Source: Candidatus Helarchaeota archaeon (GTDB taxonomy: Archaea; Asgardarchaeota; Lokiarchaeia; Helarchaeales; HEL-GB-A). From it: DNA of 8,643 nucleotides. The stretch spans positions 1 through 8,643 of the forward strand of contig JAEOSY010000167.1 in assembly GCA_016840125.1 (NCBI GenBank), given 5' to 3'. The translations under genes were made by a program, and so were the position numbers. Positions 1-5,601 of the stretch are shown one piece after another (the first letter of the stretch is position 1; every line of letters starts with the position of its first letter). The notes under the pieces are model-generated. The model worked only from the letters and a program-made list of their open reading frames with translations, had not been told where the DNA came from and did not search any database.

Positions 1-1
1 G

Positions 2-82
2 GATTCCATTGTCCTTGGATATTGCTGCGTTCAGCGTGATGGTCTTAGGGTTTTCCAGAGAAATGAATTATTAATTCTCTAA
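2..82 (+). other. Possible C-terminal tail of an upstream gene (reading frame unresolved)
   Basis: Two forward frames are open from the left edge. One runs from base 2 to a TAA at 80-82 and reads as a 26-residue tail ending RNELLIL. The other runs from base 3 to a TAA at 72-74 and ends SREMNY. A ten-base T tract follows at 88-97, which would suit the end of a plus-strand gene. The minus strand is also open here but lacks a usual start codon. The piece is too short to assign a product or to choose the frame with confidence. Confidence 0.2.
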
Positions 83-87
83 TTCCC

Positions 88-97
88 TTTTTTTTTT
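88..97 (+). terminator. T10 tract, archaeal-type terminator
   Basis: An uninterrupted run of ten T follows two possible stop codons (72-74 and 80-82). Archaeal transcription commonly terminates at such T tracts without needing a hairpin. It would end transcription entering from the left. No strong stem precedes it. Confidence 0.35.
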
Positions 98-149
98 AAA
101 AAACCTTGAGAGAAAAAAGGATCTAACTTTATTCGATTCCCTGTTTGGG

Positions 150-158
150 AAAAAAAAA
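150..158 (-). terminator. T9 tract downstream of the PP-loop gene
   Basis: Nine A on the plus strand give a T9 run on the minus strand, 13 nt after the PP-loop stop codon. This is the expected place and composition for an archaeal T-tract terminator. A short 5-bp inverted repeat (TTCCC at 137-141, GGGAA at 147-151) lies next to it, but on the minus strand that stem comes after the T run, so it is probably not part of a hairpin terminator. Confidence 0.4.
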
Positions 159-171
159 GAAGAAATCTACT

Positions 172-1389
172 CTACTTTAGCTGGGCATTTATTTTTTTAA
201 TTAATTCCAGGTTGTAGAGGGCTTTGAATTTTTCATTCTCCCATCCCCGTATTAACCGATTTTCTAATTGTTCCATGCCTAACTGTTTTAGAGTTTTACA
301 AATTAGTTCAATATTTGGGCCCTCTTTCAAAATCTCTTCGATTGCAGATGCTTTTTTCACCAAACCCGAGCGTATTCGATAGGACCACATTTTTCTCTTC
401 TGATCATATGTGGTAATGGCATTAACTAGCCCCCCAATCTTACAATCAGTCCCCACTAATTCGCCCGTAAATAAATCTTTAGGCGGTTGCCAACCACGTT
501 TCTCTAATAATTGTAGTTGTTCTTTTTTAGATGAGATCTCTATTGCAGTTAATCCAATATCAAAGAAGCTCTTGTTACTGAATTTTTTCTGTTCCTCTGG
601 ATTCAGGCCATACCTCAAAAATAATTCATTTGCTAGCCCCATTAACTCTGCCTTAAGTGTTGGAAATTCCTCTTTTCTTGAAAATCGTTGCAGTAGATTC
701 AGGCAATCATCGATCGTCCCTTGATATTGATTCCAACGCTTTTTTAAAGAGGGGAGGGTATAGAGAAAGGGATTAACTAGTTTTGTATTACGCCCTTTTT
801 CAATATTGAATCCCGCCTGGATTTCCCAGAGGTCTAAACCTGTTATTACTATTGGAATATTATAGTTCATCAGAAATCGGCTTAACATAGGGACATGAAC
901 AAGCCCACCGCAGAGTTTACATTGTATTCCTCCGCTAGACAATGTAGAAATTCCAAATCGAAATAATCGATTTAATAATGGCTTTGGAGCTTTGATGAAA
1001 ATGTGATCAACGCCTAGTTGGTCAGTCAACCTATTAATATTCTCCTTTACTCCATCGTAAAAATTTCCTTTATCTGTTGTAAAGGCGAGAACATTTAAAT
1101 CATATTTCTCCTTTGCCAGAATCAGCGCAGCGGAGCTATCTTTTCCTCCACTTAAAGAAACTAAAGCATCATATTCGTATTTCTCTTTTTTAACCTTTTC
1201 AAAAATTTTTGGTAATTGTTCTTTTGCATCCCTACGAAACTTCAAAAATTCTTTAGAACTCTTCTCCCATTCGATACATTGATTACAGGTTCCATCAGAG
1301 GTGATTCTGATGGGTTTCTGAAGGAGTGTATCGAATGTTTCGACATTTAAACATCGCTTACATTCACTTGCCATTTTTTTCATGACCAT
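172..1389 (-). CDS. PP-loop ATP pyrophosphatase, N-acetyl sugar amidotransferase-like
   Basis: This 405-residue protein carries the PP-loop signature SGGKDS at residues 80-85. Proteins with this motif activate a carbonyl or hydroxyl by adenylation so that nitrogen or sulfur can be added. A metal-binding element precedes it (Cys10-x2-Cys13 and Cys35-x2-Cys38), and a further CxxC pair lies at 157/160. The Cys knuckle before the PP-loop, and a C-terminal part with a GW..P segment and an IRSG...A..EIL segment, recall sugar amidotransferases of the WbpG/PseA type. The CxxC after the loop also recalls tRNA thiolases (TtcA/TtuA), so the substrate is open. The frame extends to an ATG at 1464, but the ATG at 1389 is chosen because AGGTGA (plus-strand positions 1397-1402) sits 7 nt before it and the upstream extension is featureless. 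It is transcribed divergently from the GTPase gene and has no clear functional tie to the pilus-like genes. Confidence 0.8.
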   Translation of the reverse strand: MVMKKMASECKRCLNVETFDTLLQKPIRITSDGTCNQCIEWEKSSKEFLKFRRDAKEQLPKIFEKVKKEKYEYDALVSLSGGKDSSAALILAKEKYDLNVLAFTTDKGNFYDGVKENINRLTDQLGVDHIFIKAPKPLLNRLFRFGISTLSSGGIQCKLCGGLVHVPMLSRFLMNYNIPIVITGLDLWEIQAGFNIEKGRNTKLVNPFLYTLPSLKKRWNQYQGTIDDCLNLLQRFSRKEEFPTLKAELMGLANELFLRYGLNPEEQKKFSNKSFFDIGLTAIEISSKKEQLQLLEKRGWQPPKDLFTGELVGTDCKIGGLVNAITTYDQKRKMWSYRIRSGLVKKASAIEEILKEGPNIELICKTLKQLGMEQLENRLIRGWENEKFKALYNLELIKKINAQLK

Positions 1390-1392
1390 AAG

Positions 1393-1414
1393 TTTATCAC
1401 CTTGTGGTGAAAAA
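1393..1414 (-). promoter_or_regulatory. Hairpin that would bury the ribosome-binding site of the PP-loop gene
   Basis: On the minus strand the leader reads TCACC, ACAA, GGTGA: a perfect 5-bp stem (1397-1401 with 1406-1410) and a four-base loop. It extends by three more A-T pairs past one mismatch (1393-1395 with 1412-1414). The 3' arm is the AGGTGA Shine-Dalgarno sequence of the chosen start at 1389. Folding would therefore hide the ribosome site. The stem is seen; any regulatory role is inference. Confidence 0.35.
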
Positions 1415-1470
1415 CTGCTTAAAAGCTCCCCAAATACACCAATGTAGACTAAAGTCTTCAACACTTCTTT

Positions 1471-1488
1471 TCCGCATTTAGATGCGGA
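1471..1488. promoter_or_regulatory. Perfect 7-bp palindrome abutting the GTPase TATA box, putative operator
   Basis: TCCGCAT and ATGCGGA form a perfect inverted repeat around a TTAG centre, the only GC-rich patch in this AT-rich spacer. It ends two bases before the TATA-like box at 1491, over the place where TFB contacts the BRE. That placement suits a repressor or activator site for the GTPase gene, and perhaps also for the divergent PP-loop gene. A hairpin in RNA made from the PP-loop side is less likely because the probable start lies downstream of it. Confidence 0.45.
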
Positions 1489-1490
1489 GC

Positions 1491-1498
1491 TTATAAAA
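1491..1498 (+). promoter_or_regulatory. TATA box for the MglA-like GTPase gene
   Basis: TTATAAAA lies 44 nt before the GTG start. With usual archaeal spacing, transcription would start near 1518-1522. That leaves a leader of about 22 nt that carries the AAGTGAT ribosome site at 1531-1537, five bases before the start codon. Confidence 0.5.
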
Positions 1499-1542
1499 CA
1501 ATTTTAGTACTTGGATTTGAAAACTGGATGAAGTGATTTAGA

Positions 1543-2166
1543 GTGTTAATTGATTTTGGTCAAAGAACTGTGCAAAGTAAAATTGTTTTTTATGGATGCG
1601 CCATGTCTGGGAAGTCAACAGCTCTTAAAGGGCTTCATAACCAATTAAATGGGAAAGAACCGTTAGTCTCAATCGAAACAAGCCACTCCAATAACAGCAG
1701 AACGCTTTTTTATGACTATGGAACGCTTGAGTTAGCATTTGGTATATGGAAATTAAAACTCAACTTCTGGACTGCGACTGGACAAGATTTTTACTGTGCC
1801 ACACGATCTACTGTCCTCCAAGGAGCTGATGGCATCATTTTCGTTGCTGATTCTCAAGATAGTTTAATAGAAGATAATATTAAAAGCTGGAACGAGTTGA
1901 AATCATTCTTCAGCTCGCGGTTAGAGTCTATTATTCCCGTCATAGTTTGTTTAAATAAGCGAGATCTCCCTGAACTAGTTTCAGATGATTATATAAGAAC
2001 AACACTCGAGCTGCTTTCAAATACTCCAGTTTATGAGACAATCGCAACTAGAAATGAAAATGTATATCCCGCCTTTAGAAATCTGCTCGAACGTATATTT
2101 CAAATCCATAAAGCGGCAAAAACATCTATTATGAACCAACTCAAAGATCGTACAGATGATAATTGA
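1543..2166 (+). CDS. MglA-like small Ras-family GTPase
   Basis: This 207-residue cytoplasmic GTPase has a P-loop GCAMSGKST at residues 18-26. A candidate switch I Thr is at 54, the G3 region reads TATGQ at 77-81, the segment GADGIIFVADSQ is at 94-105, NKRD is at 138-141 and a G5-like ATR at 168-170. Thr in place of the usual G3 Asp, the KIVFYG lead into the P-loop and the F/Y..A(S/T)R..VL.G run after switch II are hallmarks of the MglA group rather than Rab, Arf or Rag. In bacteria MglA-GTP sets cell polarity and acts on type IV pili; MglB, a roadblock protein, is its GAP. The GTG start has a stop codon two codons upstream and AAGTGAT five bases before it, and it matches the usual short MglA N-terminus. 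The next gene encodes a roadblock-like protein 63 nt downstream, so the two probably work together. Confidence 0.87.
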   Translation: MLIDFGQRTVQSKIVFYGCAMSGKSTALKGLHNQLNGKEPLVSIETSHSNNSRTLFYDYGTLELAFGIWKLKLNFWTATGQDFYCATRSTVLQGADGIIFVADSQDSLIEDNIKSWNELKSFFSSRLESIIPVIVCLNKRDLPELVSDDYIRTTLELLSNTPVYETIATRNENVYPAFRNLLERIFQIHKAAKTSIMNQLKDRTDDN

Positions 2167-2188
2167 ATAATCATTGATGATTATTTTT
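2167..2188 (+). terminator. AT-rich hairpin with T tract between the GTPase and roadblock-like genes
   Basis: ATAATCAT (2167-2174) and ATGATTAT (2177-2184) are perfect 8-bp complements that begin at the first base after the GTPase stop codon, and a run of T follows. It looks like a weak intrinsic terminator or attenuator, or a stem protecting the 3' end. It could set the ratio of GTPase to its partner. The stem is almost all A-T, so its strength in a cell is uncertain. Confidence 0.35.
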
Positions 2189-2218
2189 ATTTAGAGAAGT
2201 TTTAAGCACTTTTTTATT

Positions 2219-2225
2219 AGGAGAT
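2219..2225 (+). promoter_or_regulatory. Strong ribosome-binding site of the roadblock-like gene
   Basis: AGGAGAT lies four bases before the ATG at 2230, giving six bases between AGGAG and the start. It fixes the start codon and indicates active translation of this gene apart from the GTPase upstream. Confidence 0.6.
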
Positions 2226-2229
2226 ATAA

Positions 2230-2706
2230 ATGGTTAAGTTTGATGGAAAATTGCATCGTATATCTCAATTGAAAGAACGCGACTCTTTGAATAGGGATAC
2301 CATGCGGTTCTCCACTCAAAAAATCCGGATATGTCAGGCAGAAATAGAAGAGTTAATTGACGAAAAAGTTTTTTACAGTGGGGGAATTATCCAAGATGAC
2401 CATATTTTGGTTCTTTCAAGGACACAAGACCCTCGGGTCAGTATTGTCGCCTTTGCGGGGCATATTAAAAAGACTTTCGAGGGATACGAAAAAAATAATG
2501 TGGAATTAGGTGTGTGTTCCGATATTCTTTTAACTTTTCCTCAAAGATCCATTTTTATTCGTAAATTAAACGATATAAGTAACTCTAAAACTCCCGATGT
2601 AAATCAGTTTTGGATAGTTATTTCTATAAATCCCTCGAAACGTAATTTTAAGGAAAAAGTTAATCAGTTATCTAGAAATATCTGCGAGACTCTTTTTATC
2701 ACTTAA
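2230..2706 (+). CDS. Roadblock/LC7-like domain protein, probable partner of the MglA-like GTPase
   Basis: This 158-residue soluble protein starts with about 30 charged residues. What follows fits a roadblock/LC7 fold: a helix (about 32-45), a strand pair with GGIIQDDHILVLSR (51-64), a helix around VSIVAFAGHIKKTFEGY (70-86), then strands near ELGVCSDILLTFP (92-104), SIFIRKL (107-113) and FWIVISI (127-133), and a closing helix (138-156). Roadblock proteins dimerise and bind small GTPases; MglB is the GAP of MglA. The call rests on the strand/helix pattern and on the position directly after an MglA-like gene, because this family is weakly conserved. The charged N-terminal extension is unusual for a minimal roadblock and may bind a further partner. 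The AGGAGAT ribosome site supports the ATG start. Confidence 0.6.
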   Translation: MVKFDGKLHRISQLKERDSLNRDTMRFSTQKIRICQAEIEELIDEKVFYSGGIIQDDHILVLSRTQDPRVSIVAFAGHIKKTFEGYEKNNVELGVCSDILLTFPQRSIFIRKLNDISNSKTPDVNQFWIVISINPSKRNFKEKVNQLSRNICETLFIT

Positions 2707-2761
2707 AACCGCTAATTTAACGAAAAATCTGTTAATTTTCTTATTGAAAATAAAGCGGATC

Positions 2762-2779
2762 TTATATCTAAATTTAGAT
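2762..2779 (+). promoter_or_regulatory. Promoter and 14-bp palindrome before the 39-residue pilin-like gene
   Basis: TTATAT at 2762-2767 stands about 26 nt before the ATG at 2791, the spacing expected for a leaderless archaeal transcript, and no good ribosome site is present. A perfect palindrome, ATCTAAATTTAGAT, occupies 2766-2779, between the TATA element and the predicted start. This is a classic repressor position. It shares ATTTAGATG with the palindrome before the GTPase gene. Confidence 0.4.
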
Positions 2780-2790
2780 GACGTTATGAT

Positions 2791-2910
2791 ATGGTAGAGC
2801 TAACTCTTGAAAAGGCAATCCTCATCGCTATTAGCCTCACAATCGCGATTGTGGTTGGGCTTCAACTGATTCTTCCTTTAATTGAATGGATACAAACTTT
2901 GGTTTATTAG
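2791..2910 (+). CDS. 39-residue single-helix membrane protein, pilin-like
   Basis: The protein begins MVELTLEKAILIA, runs through one hydrophobic helix (about residues 9-30) and ends in a short aromatic tail, IEWIQTLVY. An acidic residue just ahead of an uninterrupted helix is the layout of a mature type IV pilin N-terminus, where Glu5 precedes the helix. The protein resembles the two small proteins encoded at 7240 and 7475, which also have a Glu directly before the helix and a W-containing tail. There is no cleavable-type signal with a basic residue and Gly/Ala, so it may assemble without peptidase cleavage or be a membrane adaptor. It lies between the roadblock-like gene and the convergent ATPase gene. 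A stop codon at 2779-2781 fixes the first usable ATG at 2791. It is too short for most gene callers. Function is inferred from composition and neighbours. Confidence 0.55.
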   Translation: MVELTLEKAILIAISLTIAIVVGLQLILPLIEWIQTLVY

Positions 2911-2922
2911 CGAAATAAATCC

Positions 2923-2928
2923 TTTTTT
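2923..2928 (+). terminator. T6 tract after the 39-residue gene
   Basis: A run of six T lies 12 nt after the stop codon, in the 32-nt gap between the convergent 39-residue and ATPase genes. It could terminate plus-strand transcription before it reads into the ATPase gene as antisense. Confidence 0.3.
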
Positions 2929-2942
2929 CTATCAAAGACACT

Positions 2943-5126
2943 TTAATAGTCAATTTCCAGCCATAATCGTTGGAATCCCTTAATCACGGGCTCTATTTCA
3001 TTTGTATTTGAATTTAACATATCTATCAGAAGGGCTTTAATTCTCTCAACCTCCCGTATAAATCGCAATTCATTCACAAACTCTCCCCGTAATTTATTAA
3101 TCTCCTTTATTGCATTAGAGCTCTTGTAAAGGTCGTGAGGCGTTTGATAAATATCGATTAACTGATCTTTTTCCGCATCACGAATGAAAACATCATGGTA
3201 AGATGCATTTATATCTTTACTGGTGCTAGAATTTACTAGATTCTCATCCTTAATTTCGGTTATACGCGTAATGCGCCTGAAAGTCTTTCCTTTACTCTTA
3301 ACTTTTTTCATATGGATTATTATATCCAGGTTTTTAATAAGTACTGGCGGAATTGCATCATCGTACACAAAACGTTCCACGATCAACTCCGGGGACGTTC
3401 CATGGGCTGTTGCGAGACAACGTCCCAAGCCTACTTTCAGGAGATAGAAAAAGGCTTTAACAGCATCAGATTTAATTAACTCACCAATAAAAATACTATC
3501 AGGTGTTCGGTGGAGACTTTCCTTTACTTGATACGCTTTGGATGAAAAAAATTCTGCAGCTTCTACATCAGGACTCACCTGAAAGCGAGATTGCCGGCAT
3601 TCAAATGCGGATTGGTCGATGCTTTCGATTACATCTTCAATATAGACCTTCCTCCATGTTTTATCTCCAAGCATATCCAGACTATTTATGAGCGTAGTTT
3701 TCCCACTACCCGGTTCTCCTATAACGAGTATACACCTCCCATGAAACCAACAAAAGAGTAAATAAGCTGCAGCTTCAGTTGTCAGGGTATTATTCGCGAT
3801 TAAATCAGTTATTGTTAGCACTTTCTTATGTAACTTGCGGATTCTCATTTGGAACCCATCCACTGCCAGCGAAGATATCTCCAAAGTGGCTCTCACATGG
3901 AAATATTCAGTAATTATCTCTGTTTTCAGAAAGGGGTGTGATTCATCAAGTAACTGTTCTGCTTCAATCCGTATAGTTGTTTTCCAATTTTCCACTTCAG
4001 TTGGTGTGAGTGAAAGAGTTGTTTGACACCGCCCGAATCTCCGATGATCTATGTAATAATTCGATCTTAGTGAGTCCAAGTAAATTTCCTCGATTTCATC
4101 ATCAAGTAATAAGGCCATAACAGGATTCATCCCTGTTATTTCGAACGAGATTAATTCAGCAAGGTAAGAAACTAGGTGGTTGGATAATGATGAATACTGT
4201 TGGCGAATTAACTGCACTGCTAGCTTCTTTTCTGAGCGAAGAACTTCCCTCAATTTCATTAAGCTCCCTGGATCGAAGATGTTACCGAGTTTAGCTCTTG
4301 TATCCTTGAGAACTTTCTCAAAAACCGCTGCTAGAGCAGGATCATCAAGAATAGTAGAAACTTTATAAATAAATTCCTGAGAATCACTCCTTTTTTCAAT
4401 CAATATGTTGTATGCACGGACTTGGTAAGATGTGTGATGTTCAGTTAGCTTTAGGGTCTGTGATGTAAGGTCATCTAATCTTATATCCCCCAGGATTATG
4501 GAGTAAATTTCTGAAAGTCCTTTTCCTCCAATATTTAATTCATTGTATTTCTTTATAATTGCACTTCTCTCAATTATCGAACGTATAATCCTTAAAAATT
4601 GTAAATAATGGGTAAAACATTTCTGACATTCTTCTTTTTTGAATAAATTGTGAGTGATAATTTTTATTTCTTGGCTGATTTCTTGATAAGCTTTTATCAA
4701 ATCAGTAAAAATAAGACCTTCACTGTATCTATTACCTATAATTCGCTCCCAAAAATGATTTTGTTTCATCTTACAACTTTTGTATTCGTCACAATCTCCC
4801 CGTCCTTGAAAAGATGAACCTCTACCTTTTAAGAGAATTTCAGTTAAATGTCGAGAATAATCTTTAAAATATATTAATTGGTCCTTTGTCAGCTTACGCC
4901 TTCCCTCTTTGGTATTAAAAATGATCTCCGTTACATCGAGATTATTTTGAATTACTTTGATGATATTTTTGAAACACATTTGATTCAGGAAATTATTCTT
5001 TTGATTATTGGAAGTAGACGTACACCTTTCACAATCAAACTCAATAATTTTGGATGTATTTTTGGATGCTGGATTGAATTCCTCCTTAGCCGAATGAGCG
5101 CAATCTATAGTTTCCAGATGATACAC
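2943..5126 (-). CDS. Type II/IV secretion-system ATPase (PilB/TadA/ArlI-like) with long N-terminal extension
   Basis: This 727-residue cytoplasmic motor would drive assembly of a type IV pilus-like filament. The conserved half starts near residue 330. It has an N2 domain (PVMALLLDDEIEEIYLD at 335-351, YIDHRRFG at 358-365), then Walker A GEPGSGKT (470-477), the Asp box YIEDVIE (495-501), a Walker B strand ending FIGEL (546-550) and the His box GLGRCLATAHGTS (566-578). The usual GE.RG.EA reads GELIKSDA, so the Arg after Walker B is missing. The first 330 residues are an unrecognised, mostly helical region with Cys pairs at 32/35, 112/118 and 167/170 that may bind metal. The GTG start has GGAAGGAG 7 nt upstream. 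The gene is divergent from the membrane platform gene, its expected partner. In the archaellum and many Tad loci the two lie in tandem. Confidence 0.87.
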   Translation of the reverse strand: MYHLETIDCAHSAKEEFNPASKNTSKIIEFDCERCTSTSNNQKNNFLNQMCFKNIIKVIQNNLDVTEIIFNTKEGRRKLTKDQLIYFKDYSRHLTEILLKGRGSSFQGRGDCDEYKSCKMKQNHFWERIIGNRYSEGLIFTDLIKAYQEISQEIKIITHNLFKKEECQKCFTHYLQFLRIIRSIIERSAIIKKYNELNIGGKGLSEIYSIILGDIRLDDLTSQTLKLTEHHTSYQVRAYNILIEKRSDSQEFIYKVSTILDDPALAAVFEKVLKDTRAKLGNIFDPGSLMKLREVLRSEKKLAVQLIRQQYSSLSNHLVSYLAELISFEITGMNPVMALLLDDEIEEIYLDSLRSNYYIDHRRFGRCQTTLSLTPTEVENWKTTIRIEAEQLLDESHPFLKTEIITEYFHVRATLEISSLAVDGFQMRIRKLHKKVLTITDLIANNTLTTEAAAYLLFCWFHGRCILVIGEPGSGKTTLINSLDMLGDKTWRKVYIEDVIESIDQSAFECRQSRFQVSPDVEAAEFFSSKAYQVKESLHRTPDSIFIGELIKSDAVKAFFYLLKVGLGRCLATAHGTSPELIVERFVYDDAIPPVLIKNLDIIIHMKKVKSKGKTFRRITRITEIKDENLVNSSTSKDINASYHDVFIRDAEKDQLIDIYQTPHDLYKSSNAIKEINKLRGEFVNELRFIREVERIKALLIDMLNSNTNEIEPVIKGFQRLWLEIDY

Positions 5127-5144
5127 GGTTTTTCTCCTTCCTTT

Positions 5145-5184
5145 ATCAAAGGGTATGTTAAAAAATATTTAAGCCCCCTTTGAT
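5145..5184. promoter_or_regulatory. 9-bp inverted repeat bracketing the ATPase promoter
   Basis: ATCAAAGGG (5145-5153) and CCCTTTGAT (5176-5184) are perfect complements 22 bp apart. Between them on the minus strand is an AT-rich TATA-like element, CTTAAATATT (plus 5164-5173). With usual spacing, ATPase transcription would start near 5143-5146, at the edge of one arm, while the other arm overlaps the BRE region. The arrangement suits binding of a dimeric regulator or of two molecules across the promoter, and could affect the divergent membrane-protein operon too. Confidence 0.45.
5164..5173 (-). promoter_or_regulatory. TATA-like element of the ATPase gene
   Basis: Read on the minus strand, CTTAAATATT follows the purine-rich AAAGGGGG (a BRE-like context) and lies about 40 nt before the GTG start. 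This allows a leader of about 18 nt holding the GGAAGGAG ribosome site (plus 5134-5141). Confidence 0.4.
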
Positions 5185-5209
5185 TGAGAGCTGAGGTTAA
5201 ATACTTTTT

Positions 5210-5217
5210 TTTATACA
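5210..5217 (+). promoter_or_regulatory. TATA-like element for the membrane-protein operon
   Basis: TTTATACA within a T-rich stretch would place the transcription start near 5236-5240, giving a leader of about 50 nt before the three-helix protein. That leader contains AGGTGA at 5253-5258 and a seven-codon reading frame at 5267-5290. An alternative box, TTAAATAC, lies at 5197-5204. Confidence 0.35.
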
Positions 5218-5266
5218 TTTGTAAAGCTAAATCCCATTAAGAGAGAGTTTCAAGGTGAAATTTCTC

Positions 5267-5290
5267 TTGATTAAGCATTTCAAACTTTGA
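5267..5290 (+). other. Seven-codon leader reading frame coupled to the three-helix gene
   Basis: AGGTGA at 5253-5258 sits eight bases before a TTG that opens a short frame, MIKHFKL, whose TGA overlaps the TTG start of the next gene (TTGA at 5287-5290). This start/stop overlap is typical of translational coupling. The main gene has no ribosome site of its own before that TTG. The short frame could instead be the true N-terminus of the main gene if one base is wrong or the ribosome shifts frame. Confidence 0.3.
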
Positions 5291-5547
5291 GGTGTAAAAA
5301 AATATCCGCGTTGCTATCAATCATTGTCTTGACCGTTTGGGGGCTCGCGATTTTCTATTTAGCTTTCGCAGATGAATGGATTCCATTCTTTATTGTTGCT
5401 TCTGCGTTTATACTAAGTTTATTCTTCATAAATGATATTCTCTTTTTTTTCTCATGGGCGCCAGGTGTCCAAGACTTCATTATTATTGTTGGGTTTGTTA
5501 TCGGCAGTCTAATTATGGTCCGGTTTTTAACTTTAATTAACACTTAA
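5287..5547 (+). CDS. Small three-helix membrane protein, unknown function
   Basis: I do not recognise this 86-residue protein. It has a basic start, RCKK, and three predicted membrane helices at about residues 7-27, 31-50 and 62-83, joined by short loops (ADEW and FSWAPGVQD). The positive start suggests a cytoplasmic N-terminus. The TadC-like gene begins about 55 nt later, so the two probably share an mRNA and this may be a membrane subunit of the same machine. The start is uncertain. The TTG at 5287 is the first candidate after an in-frame stop (5272-5274) but has no ribosome site. AGGTG at 5290-5294 lies after it, 7 nt before an ATA codon, an unlikely start, and 16 nt before the next TTG at 5311. 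Confidence 0.6.
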   Translation: MRCKKISALLSIIVLTVWGLAIFYLAFADEWIPFFIVASAFILSLFFINDILFFFSWAPGVQDFIIIVGFVIGSLIMVRFLTLINT

Positions 5548-5601
5548 GGGGATTACATGTGATGAAACAAATTGGGACTGGTGAGTGAGGGCAGGATTAA
5601 A

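Noticed and set aside
410..724. A 104-codon plus-strand open frame inside the PP-loop gene
   Set aside because: It lies antisense to a gene with clear motifs, has no ribosome site or recognisable domain, and reads as a shadow.
1390..1464. 25-residue N-terminal extension of the PP-loop protein, starting at 1464
   Set aside because: It would translate through the AGGTGA site and hairpin, and is not needed for the Cys knuckle. The ATG at 1389 has better signals.
3223..4368. Several plus-strand frames of 60-75 codons opposite the ATPase gene
   Set aside because: All are antisense to conserved ATPase sequence, lack ribosome sites and show low-complexity reading; they are shadows.
4878..5183. A 101-codon plus-strand frame spanning the ATPase N-terminus and promoter
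   Set aside because: It overlaps the ATPase start, its strong ribosome site and the inverted repeat, and has no promoter or ribosome site of its own.
1..5392. GGATTCCATT occurs at 1-10 and again near 5378-5387
   Set aside because: A single 10-base match, the second inside a coding frame, with no flanking similarity; treated as chance rather than a repeat or att site.
5355..5543. Minus-strand frame opposite the three-helix gene
   Set aside because: The plus strand encodes a coherent three-helix protein; the minus frame is a by-product of it.
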